Of a DNA stretch of 64,000 nucleotides, positions 35,222 through 46,140 are shown one piece after another. The notes below the pieces were generated by a model. The model was not told the origin of the DNA and ran no database searches. It saw only the letters and a program-made list of their open reading frames with translations. The stretch lies in assembly GCA_013054445.1 (NCBI GenBank), contig JAAMPI010000002.1, positions 1 through 64,000 of the forward strand, written 5' to 3'. Position numbers and translations under genes: made by a program. Numbering within the stretch: the stretch's first letter is position 1; each line of letters begins with the position of its first letter. This DNA comes from Cudoniella acicularis. Taxonomy: Eukaryota; Ascomycota; Leotiomycetes; Helotiales; Helotiaceae.

Positions 35222-36514
35222 AGTAAGTGTTGGTGAAATAGAATAAGAGATAAAGCAACTTTATCACTGGAGAATGCAAGGACTAACGTTGTTTCACGGA
35301 TAATAAATAAAAAGGAGTTTGCTCCGGCACCGTAGAATTTATAGTTTACAAGCCTCAATCACAGCTTTCATGTAACTTTAGTGGCAATTGAAGACACTAG
35401 AGTTTACAGATCCATTTATGCATGTAAGACTCCGTTAACTCCAATCTCCGTGGATAGCTGCAGCTATGGAGAAAAGGGAATGTCTCTGCATCATACCACA
35501 TAAAATGAATACACTATCCTAGGTGACGAGAAGACGCACTAGACTAAAAGGTGATAGACTTCGGAGTTCTACGGGCTCAGGATGCTTTGTTACAGAACAT
35601 CAAATGGCGGAGTTAAGCGTTTTAATTGCCCGAGGTTCCTAGCGCTGTAGTAGTTTTTTTAACTTTCTACTATAGTAGTGCACGCGTAACTGTGGATCAC
35701 TAGTGGCGAAGTTGACTATCGGATATGATGGCCACAAAGAAGGAACAAGGTATAGCTTACGCTGCATTCCTGCTAGAGCTAACCAAGGTGCAGGGTAATT
35801 TGTATAGTGAAATCCTTCCTGCATTACCATTTGCGCCTCAGGTGGCTGAAACTCTAATGGCTGTAGCCACTAGCGGGAATGCCAACTGTACTCGAGATCC
35901 CGCTTAAATGCACGCCCCGCTAAAATGCACGCCTCATGTGATATGGTTCGCTTACTTGCAAGGGGGCGTCCGTCACGTGGCTTAGATCGTCGGCGGATGT
36001 CCGGAATGATGTCGGTAGCAAACCTCCGACATCCAGGATCATGGTTCTAGGGCACTTGATACGTGGCACGGGATACCAGATAATGCTATTGATTTCTATC
36101 ATCATTAGGTCTTGGCATCGGACCCCCGTCGGTGGCAGATAGCTAATAAAAAGGGGGCTTCTCTAGACCCCTCGGGGCTAGAGATTAGTTCTATACTAAA
36201 TCTTTTTCCTGCTACACGTGACTTCTTTGCCTACCAACGCCTCCTCCTCACACCTAACTAGCCTTTTTATCGCTCTTTATCGCTAGCCTAGAGTCGAAAT
36301 ATCGTTTTTATTATATAACAACCTATTTTAGGTTTAGTTTAGCTTAGTTAGCCACTTTATTCTTACGGCTAACTTCAGAAGAAAATAGAGATTATATGGT
36401 TTTTACTCTTTTAAATCACAGAGAAAGGGGGTTTGAATGTAAGGTGGTATACATTACACTACTTATTAAACTCGGCAATCTGTTAGGTGATTATGCGAAT
36501 ATATAGAATTGAAC
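35222..36514. other. Intergenic, no gene identified
   Basis: Short ORFs (35639-36105) show no domain. 36170-36370 is CT/TA-rich and resembles mildly RIP-affected DNA. Nothing else is supported. Confidence 0.4.
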
Positions 36515-37664
36515 TTAGTACTTGTAACACAAAAGCCCTGATTCCGTACTCATCACTTCGGATACTTTTCTATCGGGCGCAAGTCCTGCGTAGTTAAAAA
36601 CATCGTTCAAAGAGTACGTAAGATTAGAGTTCCCTATCGGGCCGTTGCTATACTCCCTCAACCTCCGCTGAGGGTCTCTCTGTTGCCATATCCACCACAT
36701 CCGATCCATCTGAGTATGCTGCGGAAGGAATATAGGGTCTGTACACAATATCAATGATTGCCAAAGCGCAGAAGTTGTTTCATATGACGAAGTTGAGGAA
36801 AATATGATTCTGCAAACACGTGCCATTTGGCGCGGTTTTCCGGGCTATGTCACCCCGGACGCTCTTGACGACACCACCATGAGGGCCTTTCTCTAACATC
36901 ATATTAAACGAATCGTAATCAGGAACTTGCAGGACTACTTCCAATGCATCCGGGCGGCCTTGAGACCCAAAGAGCCTAGCCAGGCGTTCGCCTTCCTGAA
37001 AACCGCGGGATAAACAATATGGTTCAAATTTATCTGCAAAATACAGGACTTTCAAGTTGGCAAATGGGCCATTGGTGACACAGTGGCCATAAGCAGCTGA
37101 TTTCTCTACGCTTTTGTTTCCATTGCCCCAAACCCTATGTCAGTGTCCCAGATTGGTGGTTTTGCCAGGTCTTCCTAGTCCAGAGACCAATCCCAGTAGG
37201 CCAGATAACTTGTAAAATCACATTGTTCCCGCATTGCCGTTTCGTAGATATGAATGAAATATCTGTGCCAGGCAATAAAAGGCGTGGTGTGATGAGCTAT
37301 GGTTCCGTGTTAGCAAACTAATTCTATGGATTTTATCATTTAATCCGAAATCAAGCATACAGGAAGCTCCAGGTCGGCTGTGAACCCATACAAAGTCGTC
37401 ATATAACGTATGATTGAGCCCTATTCTTGAAGGATAGGTGTGAAGACATTGAACTGCTGAAATATACTCGCGCCTTTTAGCAATACTTAGAGTCCTCCAT
37501 TCCTTGCGAACGACTGGATCTCTGCACGTCACTGATTTATCCTGGGCCGATATGCTCGTGCCCGATTGATCCTTTCCCGAAAACGTATGGTGTATTGAAT
37601 ATGAAGAGGCAAGGATAAAGAGAATAGCTACTAGGAACGGAACGATACTGAGAAGAGGCCATGG
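36515..37664 (-). pseudogene. Broken tyrosinase (type-3 copper monooxygenase), paralogue of 41914-43210
   Basis: Readable segments in order: a TM anchor (LLSIVPFLVAILFILASS), CRDPVVRKEWRTLS, DDFVWVHSRPG, intron 37297-37360, SHHTTPFIAWHRYFIHIYE (CuA His residues), AYWDWSLD, then GPFANLKVLYFADKFEP, LEKGPHGGVVKS (CuB start) and, after intron 36739-36823, DPIFLPQHTQMDRMWWIWQ. Lesions: no start codon in frame (TAA at 37665-37667 just before the anchor); TAG at 37175-37177 where Trp is expected after WDWSLD; one base missing near 37125; the last intron begins GC instead of GT; and the CuB 'FFLHH' is FLPQH, so a paired His is lost. Family enzymes oxidise phenols to o-quinones. Clearly non-functional. 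Confidence 0.8.
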
Positions 37665-38903
37665 TTAGAAGAAATTCTCCAGAAGATGATTTCGAAGTAG
37701 ACTGTGTGCTCTGTTAGAGGTCCCCAAGGCTAAGCAAAGTGGAAACCCAGATGAGCGAGATTCGGAGGGGGTTTCGGTAGCTGGCCAGCCTACCTCCATA
37801 ATTCACCAGCTAAGGTTACCTATCCGCGCCCCCATCTATTCTACCCCAGCCCCTCGCTCTAACCTCATCGTGCAGCTGCAGTTATGTTCCGTTGACGTGA
37901 CCGGACCTGCATCCAAGAGGCACAAGAACCATTCCTCCCTAAACTGCCAGTTCGACCCGGAGTAGGAATTAACGAGCTTCAAGTTATTAAGGTTATCAGA
38001 GTGATTGTGGCGCATACTAGATGTATTTGTAGGGTGGTACGCATCGGCGCCATCCATCCCAGGGCCTGAATGACTGGATCACGGCAGTTCTTCCACGGCC
38101 CGTGCCGCACGTTGGAATTTCGTCCTGCAGGTATGTCCGGATAATCTCTACAAAGTAACCTTAGGGTCACTGAGCCAGGGCTTGAAGTGAAAAGAGGTGG
38201 CCCCACGGCGTAGTAGTGAAATGATAATTACAATCTTAGTTGAAACCGAAATCGAGGGCCTCTTCTCGATGATCTTTATCTCCTACCTATTTTGAATGCA
38301 TATGCCGGCCCGATGCATCATCCACCTACAGCACCTAGGGCGTAGCGAGGTAGAAGCCAGGCTGCATCATCGTGAAGCATTTCTGCGACTGGCTGTGGTG
38401 TCCACGTGTATAGGCCAAGACTACGGCATCTCAGTATCCGAAGGCGCTACTACGAGGGACGATGATAGTGCGACGACGAGGCAGATTACAAGAGGGTTTA
38501 GACGCTACTGAGCTCGTAACTAAGCTAACATGATACGGGTATTTAAGGGAATCAGCGTCACAACTACTTAGCGGCGGCGGGCTTGTACGCGCGCCTTCCC
38601 CGATGCGGCGGTTGCGGTTTCCCGATACGCACTTGCCGTCTATTAACAACTTTCCTATCTCTACTCGCAAGCAACTAAGCCATCTTGGCCGCTGACTTAA
38701 TCTAGTGCCCATTTAAATTAAATTCCAAAAAGCCATCTGAACCTTTAGAACCAAACCTGGATCCTCTAGGGAGCTCCACAACGAAATTAACTAATATCGT
38801 GTGCCGAGACTTAGGATAATGCAGGCAAATATTAATGCAAGAATCAAAGACCGGATCTATAGATTACACGCGGTTAATGCTTGATATCTAATATATAAGT
38901 GTT
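37665..38903. other. Intergenic between broken tyrosinase and PAL
   Basis: Small ORFs on both strands (37836-38712) overlap each other and show no domain. This region contains the 3' flank of PAL and the lost 5' end of the tyrosinase pseudogene. Nothing else is recognised. Confidence 0.4.
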
Positions 38904-41197
38904 CTATAGTTTTGAGGGATACGTATATATCGTATCCCTGTTCTGGCTAACTTCTTCCAAACATTCGATGACAGAAAGGAAGAAAACCCCATTGCGAATA
39001 GCTTCATATATGGAAGTAATATATGAACCTATAGATACTTCACCAGTCATCGCCTCATCGCCCTGTATAAATGGCACAGAGAGTTCGTGACGGATCATGT
39101 CGTATATTCGTGTGGATGCTTTGCCTAGAAAAGGCGCCGCATCGGGACGTGCGGCATAGGACTCAGTGTTGGCATGGAAAGCTTTCAACGCCATGTCAGA
39201 GCAGCTACGTGTCCATTCTCTTAGCGGCCCAACGACTTTGGTAGAAGGGTCCCCAATAATGGAATCAAGTGCCAAGATCGAAGGCTGGAGAGACTCAAAC
39301 ACGGCAGGGAATCTTGTAGCCGAGTCCTTCGTTGTCGTCTCATCCAAGCACTTGATCAGTTGCGACCACAGGTGTGTATGTTCAGCCTCCACATTCACTT
39401 GCTCCCCAAATATAGCGAGCATCTTGGCGGTCTCGGATCGAAAGATGGGTTCAAGCGCATCAAGAAATTTGATCTGCATTGCGCGCAAGTCTAGAGCTTG
39501 GCAAAGTGCAAAAGCATGGACTGCACAAAGATGCGAAAGGACGTCGACGGCTATGTGAGAATATCGGACCGAGATCAAGGCGAGAGAATTCAGTGACTGA
39601 TTACCCATCTCTGCAGAATTAATGTGGGTTCCAGCAGGATTCGAAAGAAAGCCCAACTCTGATTGGAAAGAGGCTATCGCCACATCAAGAGGCTTCATTA
39701 GAAACGATTGACTGGGCTGGTCCGCGACAAGATTTGGAGGTAAACCGTTGTTGAGCTTCGGATTCATAAGCTCGGTACACTGAGCAAACAGCATTTGGCC
39801 AATGGACTGGAGTCCGAGTCTCATCTTTTCCATAGCTGAAGTAATTGACTTTGCTTGGAAGTTCCCTCCGCAGAGCAGCCTTCCGCTCCCAGTATCGAAG
39901 AGAGGATTGTCCGTTGTAGAGTTACACTCAATTGTTATCTGTCGAGTGGCTAGAAGAAAGTCCTCAAGAATAGGTCCAATCCATTGAGGTGCAGTGCGTA
40001 TTGAATACCTGTCTTGATATAACGCACCTTCTCTATCATCATCTCCATGTCGTCGTATCAATTTAGACCCAGCAAGGAAGTTTGCGATATTGAACGACGA
40101 CTCTATTTGGCCAGGGTGTGGGCGTACTCGTGCGAAAAATGAATCAAAACTTTCTTCTGTTCCTTTCAAAGCCTCGGTGCTCATTGCTGTCAAGACTTGG
40201 CATGCTACCGCAAGACAATTCGCATCATGCATTGCTAATGCTGCCGTGCCTGCTGAAACACTAGTACCATTGACGACTGCCAGTCCTTCCTTTGGACCCA
40301 GGATAATTGGCTCCAACAAAGCCTGTGCTAAAGCAACTTCGGCTGTCACAACTCGACGGCCCCCAATGCTTCGGTCTACTTCCGGTGCCCACACTAAGGT
40401 CCCTGGCCGGCCTTGAAGGGCGCCTCCAATATATGCCAAGGGCATCAAATCTCCAGAAGCTGATATACTGCCGCGTAATGGAATCATCGGAGTGATTTCA
40501 AGCCTCAAAAGGTCTATCAGACGTTGTATCAAGACTGGTCGCACACTGGAATGCCCTCTCGCAAGAGAGTTAGTCCGAATGAGGATCGATGCTCGAGCCC
40601 ACGATGCAGGCATGCACGTCGCTGCAACTGGGTCGTCTAATAGCAATAATTTCTGTAAAGCGTTTGCTGTAGATACGTGATCGCTGCCAGCCTTGCTTTT
40701 AATATGGGACTTAGCAGCAAGCGCTCTTGTAGTTGGGCTCACAAGTATTCCGCTATGAAACTGCCGAATTATTGTCTGTTGAAGGCCATACACTGCATCC
40801 GTTCGAGTATCTGCACTTGCACCGACTCCAGTGTTTACACCTTTGTCGTTATCCTTAGCTTTCACAGGTCGTGCAAACGGTCTACGTCCACGTACCATAG
40901 ATCGTCTTCCCGTCATCAAGACTTGACTGAATTTTTGTCACACTTTCCTCAATATCACGTTTTGTCCCGTCACCCAGGCGAATTCTGGTCCCATATCTGA
41001 TTCTTGTAAGCTTGGCCAATAATGTTAAATTTGTGGTGCATTATTTACCTAGAAACTGCAACAATAGTGGAGATGTCTAAGTTGTTCCCGTCGAGTACAG
41101 TCTCAGGTGCTCCAGGGAGTATTTTTGGGACGAGAATGTTCCATTGCGAAAGTACAGCGTGACTATGAAAGTGGGAGTTCTGATGCATGGAAGACAT
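38904..41197 (-). CDS. pal: Phenylalanine ammonia-lyase family (aromatic amino-acid lyase)
   Basis: Removes ammonia from L-phenylalanine (or Tyr/His in relatives) to give trans-cinnamate. Three exons: 41049-41197, 40896-40996 and 38904-40840; introns are 40997-41048 (52 bp) and 40841-40895 (55 bp). The joined CDS is 2187 nt, 728 aa. The spliced N-terminus restores VLDGNNLDISTIVAVSRYG and the catalytic-Tyr loop TIYGVNTGVGASADTRT (about residues 82-97). The MIO triad Ala-Ser-Gly is at about 211-213 in RGSISASGDLMPLAYIGG, and NTTDNP-like NSTTDNPLFDT lies near 395. All hallmarks are intact and no premature stop is seen. Fungal PALs are cytosolic homotetramers. Substrate choice between Phe and Tyr cannot be fixed by eye. 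It lies between a broken and an intact tyrosinase, all transcribed leftward. Confidence 0.92.
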
Positions 41198-41913
41198 AAC
41201 TTCGATAATTAATAGGCCGCTGAGTGAGTGGATGGGCTAATTGCGATAATATAATCACAAGTTTCAGCTGAGTTGCAGAAATTTCTACTCGTTATTCATG
41301 CGAATTTGATTTAGAGGCTGTGCTGCATGCTAACGAACACTCTAACGTTAACGTGGAGTTAAACCTTGCTTCGATATGCAGGAATCGTATTCCTAGGGGA
41401 GCCTAGGTAGGCAGCTGCATTAGATATAAGATGCATATGGTGCGACCTTCTACATTTAGACTACTTAGTCTGTGCAATAAGGCACATTGGCAATAATATA
41501 TAATGTTTGTTTACATGTATATTAAAAATATGCATTGGAAAACTATTTGGTATTTTTAATAATATATATTAATTTCTACTATTTTCAATAACTAATGTAA
41601 TATTTAAAATATAGTATTATTATTATTGTATTTTATAAACGAATAAAAGTCGAATATTAGTATTGTAGTATTATCAAGAAATGGAATAAAGCTAATAGGA
41701 GAGGTCATATAGAAGGGAGGCTAATTGTAATTAAGCTGAGACTATTCTAAGTCAATGAATGTATAAGTAGAAAAACGCAATATTCGAATACTCTAACTCG
41801 GAAAAAGAGCGATCCGGTGAGACAACCATACAAATCCCGCGAATCAAAAATTCCTAGGGTCTAGTCATAAACCACCCCGCTTAAAGTCCACTTCTGTGTA
41901 CAGCTCTCTCAGC
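41198..41913. other. Intergenic, very AT-rich patch
   Basis: 41500-41660 is low-complexity A/T sequence (runs of aatatt/atttta), lacking the stop-punctuated coding pattern of the RIP islands. The region serves as PAL promoter and tyrosinase 3' flank. No gene is seen. Confidence 0.45.
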
Positions 41914-43210
41914 CTAGTACCGATAACAGAACAGACCCGAGGTTGTATCCATGACCTCCGAAACAAAAATATTACGGCGCAATCCACCGAGATCGAGGTC
42001 ATCCCCTAACGATGCCGCCCTGATCTCATTTTTATTGGCCTTCCCATTATAGGCTTGGAGGTTCGTCTCCGGCTTCTTCATTTGCCATTGCCACCAAAGT
42101 CTGTCAAGATTTGTGTGATGAAGGAAGAAAACCGGGTCTAATAGAGAAATGTTAGCCTGCTAGGGATCAAATCGAATCGCCGGTTCAGAATCGCAGCTTG
42201 GACTTACCATATGGACCAGTAAACTTGCTGAACTCTCCACGAACACTTTCAGACATGAAGTGATGGGCATTATGTTCCAATTGGAGAGCAAAGGACTCAA
42301 ATCGCTCTTCTTCCATTATTCGAGCAATCACTTCCGGCTGGACTAATTTTCCAAGGGTTTCTTTGATTGAACCGGATTGAAAGCCACGTGAGAAGCAGTG
42401 TGGATAGTATTCGTCATCGTAGAACATAGCTTGAAGCCCAGCAAATGGTCCATCGATAACGCAGTGGCCATCGCCGACTGAAGGCTCACCATCGAGCTGT
42501 CCATCGCTGCCAAAGGCATCCTCACCCCAGACTGGGGCTTTGGTGAAATCCTGCCAGTCAAGTGACCAATCCCAGTATCTGTTCAGGTCGCTTAGTATAG
42601 ACGATGGGCTTGTTTGGAAAGAAAAGAACGTACGGTAGAGTGCCAGTATAGGCACAATCATCTATCAAAGCTTTCTCGTAGATGTGAATGAAGTATCTGT
42701 GCCATGGGAGAAAGGATGAAGCGCCGTGTGCTGTAACATAGTATGAGCAACTTTCAAAAAGCATTGGACTTTCCCGAACGTACTGTTGATTGAGGTAGAC
42801 TTATGTACCCATGGGAAATCATCGTATAACGTGCCATTGTTGCGAACTCTAGAAGGCTTGCTCTCCAAACACTGAACAGCTTCAATATACTGGCTCTTAT
42901 CGGCAGGGGCAAGCGACCGCCATTCTCGACGAACAGCCGGCTGTGCACACTGCCACTGTGTTTCAACACGAGTGACGTTGCTGATCTGATGTGATTTCTC
43001 GAAAAAGAGAACCCAAGTTGAGACTGTTGAAATACAGAATAAGATTGCCAAGATAAATGTGGGGCATAGACCTATCTTGACTGTCGTACCAGTACGTCTG
43101 AACATGATGGGTGCTTGCATGCCTTGCTTCGATTCCTCGTGTCCATAATTAAAGCTTTCAACAGAGCCTATAGAGGCATAAGATGGTTCGGTAGAGCGTG
43201 AGAAAAACAT
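41914..43210 (-). CDS. Tyrosinase with N-terminal membrane anchor
   Basis: Type-3 dicopper enzyme that hydroxylates phenols and oxidises catechols to quinones. Four exons: 42784-43210, 42634-42730, 42208-42578 and 41914-42137; introns are 42731-42783, 42579-42633 and 42138-42207. The joined CDS is 1119 nt, 372 aa. An N-terminal cytosolic tail is followed by one TM segment (GLCPTFILAILFCISTVSTW, about 49-68), so it is probably a type-II membrane protein. CuA: WVHKSTSINTHG, then FLPWHRYFIHIYE. CuB: LEHNAHHFMSESVRGEF and, in the last exon, DPVFFLHHTNLDRLWW. The last exon has no internal ATG and is found only by splicing. Ends ...SGLFCYRY. It shares intron positions 1 and 3 with the broken paralogue at 36515 but has an extra intron at LPY/WDW. 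Confidence 0.88.
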
Positions 43211-43914
43211 TGTGCTGGGCTTGGAGCTGTGTCAAGATGCAAATCCGACTTGGGTGTGAGGAAAGGTGTAAGTAGTGAAGAAATTAGCGGGGAGATTAAG
43301 AAGTTTTAGGGATAGAACAGGAGTCCTGAACAATTCAATTTAACTATTTTCGTGTGTGTAATGAGATTGATGTTCCTTTTATGATTAAAACAAGCTAACC
43401 ATTTCGGGTTATGAAAAATCTATCCCTAATATAGAAGGTGGCAAGCCTCCCCCTTGTCAAAAACTTGCCTATGCTTAGAACTTATAGTATTCTGGTTGTA
43501 GTATGCTCGGTTGTTTTAACGGCCTGAAGCAATGCGTGTTGGTGGCAGAGAAACGGGTGATGTGGCGAGATGATACCCCCACCATGCGCCTCTTTTCACT
43601 CCTGCATAACGCATCTGAAATCGACACCGCCGAAGTACAGATGCTGTACAACTTGAAAGAATCCTCCCATGCAATGTCACCGTCGAAGTACAGCTGCCGC
43701 ACAACCCGAAAGAATTTGCCCATGCAACGAGGCTTATTTAGCCGGCAGCTCCCGCAAATACTTCGGCATATGAGATGCAAATCATGGAATGAGTGTTTGA
43801 CAACTAAATCTAATATCAGGTTTAAGCAACTAGATAGATACGCAGGAGTCGGGAAGCCGGCACGTAGTATTTTGAAAACTATGGAAATGTCTCCTTTTAT
43901 TCCCAGCCGGCCTA
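43211..43914. other. Intergenic with a short tandem repeat
   Basis: Upstream region of the tyrosinase and 3' flank of the adenylation enzyme. Overlapping ORFs on both strands (43475-43934) are created partly by the tandem repeat at 43631-43729. No thiolation or reductase domain of an NRPS-like enzyme was found here in the frame after the ANL stop. Confidence 0.45.
43631..43729. repeat. Two-copy tandem repeat, period 53 bp
   Basis: Both copies begin cgaagtacag, at 43631 and 43684, and continue (a/c)tgc(t/c)g(t/c)acaac..gaaagaat...cccatgcaa. About 45 bases are shared, differing mainly by transitions. Confidence 0.75.
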
Positions 43915-45606
43915 TCAAACATTCCCCTCTTTGAAGGCATTATACATCTCATCCAATTCCTGGCGGTACAACTCCTCCGTCATCTTACGTAGCACTGTCC
44001 CCTTTCCTGCTCTCGTCATGGGTTTGTCAGCTTTGGTAAACAAGATCATGTCTTTTGTGATCCTCCCTACTCCCGGTTGGTCTTGATTTGCACGTTCAAT
44101 TGTTGGCCAAATATCCCGCACAAGAGCTAATCGGGAGTCTTTGTCCTTTGGCGGGTGTTTGGCCTCCACGAGTAGTGAAATTTGGAATCTGCTCTGTCCA
44201 CAAACATTTGCAGATATTATAGAAGGATGAGCATTCAAAAGGCCTTCTATTGGCAGTGGATTGATCTTTTGGCCCGTCGAACACACAATTACATCGTCCG
44301 AGCGACCTTCAAACAACCACAGACCCTCTTTAGTGGGATGCTTGGAAAACAAGTCCTTCGTTGAGTATTCACTCAAGGCTGGAAATGTAGAGAAGATACC
44401 CTGTGAAGCTTCCAGCTTGGAGTCACGGATGAAGTGAAGTTCATACAGCCCTTCAGTAAATGTGCGGAGCTCGCAACCCATTTGGTCACTAAAGCTCATA
44501 TACTCCCAATCCTCCGGGTCGTTCAAGTGGAGAGCAAGATATCCGGTTTCGGTGGCTCCAAAATTTACAAAGAGACGTGTATAGCTTCGCAAAACATTAC
44601 CAGTTTCCCTTGGAAGTGGACCACCACCAAAGCTCAAGTAACGCAAGCGCCGAATATTTTCGAGATATCCCTTGTTTTTTGCGATTCCAACAAGCAACGC
44701 AGGACTGGCAAAACTTACATCGAGGCGTCCATGCAAGTGGATAAGATTCAAAGCTTCCGCCGTCATCGGAACAGGACCTAGTGGTGAAGGAAGTACAAGT
44801 ATGGTGTCGGAGTAGATGGCATAAGCAATTAGGCACATTGCAGCGCTATGGAACAAGGAAAGGCCAATAAATACTCTTAGACCCCTATAGCAGGCTAGTG
44901 CCAAAGGCCTTTCGCCTTCCTTGCGTGGTTGGAGGAAGGTATCATGTTGGGCCATCGTCCCGTGGGTCAGGATCACTGGCTTTGGGAAACCTGTAGAGCC
45001 GGAAGTATGCAATACCACGAATGGATCAAATCTGGCCTGGGCAAAAGTCTTCGTGTACGGATACACCGGTACCGGGTTGGGCGCAAACAAGTCGCGCAGA
45101 TTCGGTATTGGTACAGTATCTAGTTGTTTTCTCGACAGAATTGTCTGAATGATAGGTGGCAAGGTCTCTGGGACCAAGATCTTATTGCATTGTAAAGAAT
45201 CGAGGAGCGCGATGTGCCCTTCTGCGCTGTTCCACGGAGAGCTAAAAAAGAGCTACAAAGCATACGTAAGCGGCGAAGATTATTTAGGATATAAGGCTCA
45301 GACCTTGTATCCAGTTTTAATACCAGCGATCAACAATATCAAGTAGCGTAAATCCTGGGGTCCCACATAGTTCAAAGTTTCAAAGGTTTCGCTCCGTTGC
45401 AAAGTGCGTTCCATCCACCACGCGCAGTTGTCAATAGCGCGGGCAAGATCCGCAAAAGTGATATCGTGGAAGCCATCTTCGATGTTGGCTGTGCGAGGGA
45501 TGGAAACAAACACGCGTTCTGCATCGTTCGTGGCAAGCTCGTCGATTAGAGTTGGGATCAACCTCTTCCCATAATTGGCTGAGGGGAGAGCAGTGTCGTT
45601 ATTCAT
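43915..45606 (-). CDS. Stand-alone adenylation enzyme (ANL / NRPS-like A domain)
   Basis: Activates a carboxylic acid with ATP. Two exons: 45304-45606 and 43915-45252, with intron 45253-45303 (51 bp). The joined CDS is 1641 nt, 546 aa, starting MNNDTALPSANYGKRL. Core motifs: VVLHTSGSTGFPKP (P-loop-like A3), LSFGGGPLPRETG, FVNFGATETG (A5), LWLFEGRSDDVI (A7/A8, lacking a standard YRTGD) and DKPMTRAGKGTVLRKMT with the A10 lysine near the end. The layout, especially the N-terminus and GRSDD, resembles the A domain of fungal A-T-R/A-T-TE NRPS-like synthetases more than CoA ligases. It stops just after A10, where those enzymes continue into a carrier domain, so it is either a true stand-alone ligase or a truncated synthetase. 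Substrate unknown; cinnamate or a hydroxy-aryl acid would suit its neighbours. Confidence 0.82.
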
Positions 45607-46140
45607 GTTGAACTTTTGAGGTAGCTGTAGCGATGAGATGTGTTGACTCTGCTGAGAAAGCCGTGAGGGATTGTGATATCTAGACGCTATGCAAATCTTA
45701 GTGTTGCAAGGTGCAAGATAATATTTCCCTAATTGTCCAAACACAATATGAAAGCGATAAGCAGACTAACAACTGCAAAGAACAAATAACAATTGGGACC
45801 GAGGAAAATCCCTGTACCCGTTGCAGCAATTTATATTCAGTGTATGCTCAAAACACGCCATACGCCTCCCAACAACGGCAACAGCGCCATACGCAGTGTT
45901 TTACACGAGCTGCCTAATCTTTTTGTAACGTTACTATACTCCGTGCCCATCATTTCGTGGTATGCCTTCCACCTGCTTTCCCATCCTACTACTTTGCCTT
46001 CCAACTGCTTTGCATAGGCAGCAGGCATCCTTGTTCAATACTTCGCCCCACATGTTCCGGGTTCTCCCCGAACGGCCGAGGAATAACAGTAGACACCCTG
46101 TAGCGTATGACTCAAATGAAACCGAAAGTACGTGCACTCG
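45607..46140. other. Intergenic, promoter side of the ANL gene
   Basis: Upstream of the leftward ANL gene and normal in composition up to about 46140. Short ORFs on both strands have no domain. Confidence 0.4.

Noticed and set aside
43475..43934. 147- and 143-codon ORFs on opposite strands
   Set aside because: They share the same DNA, overlap the 53-bp tandem repeat, and neither resembles a carrier, reductase or any known domain.
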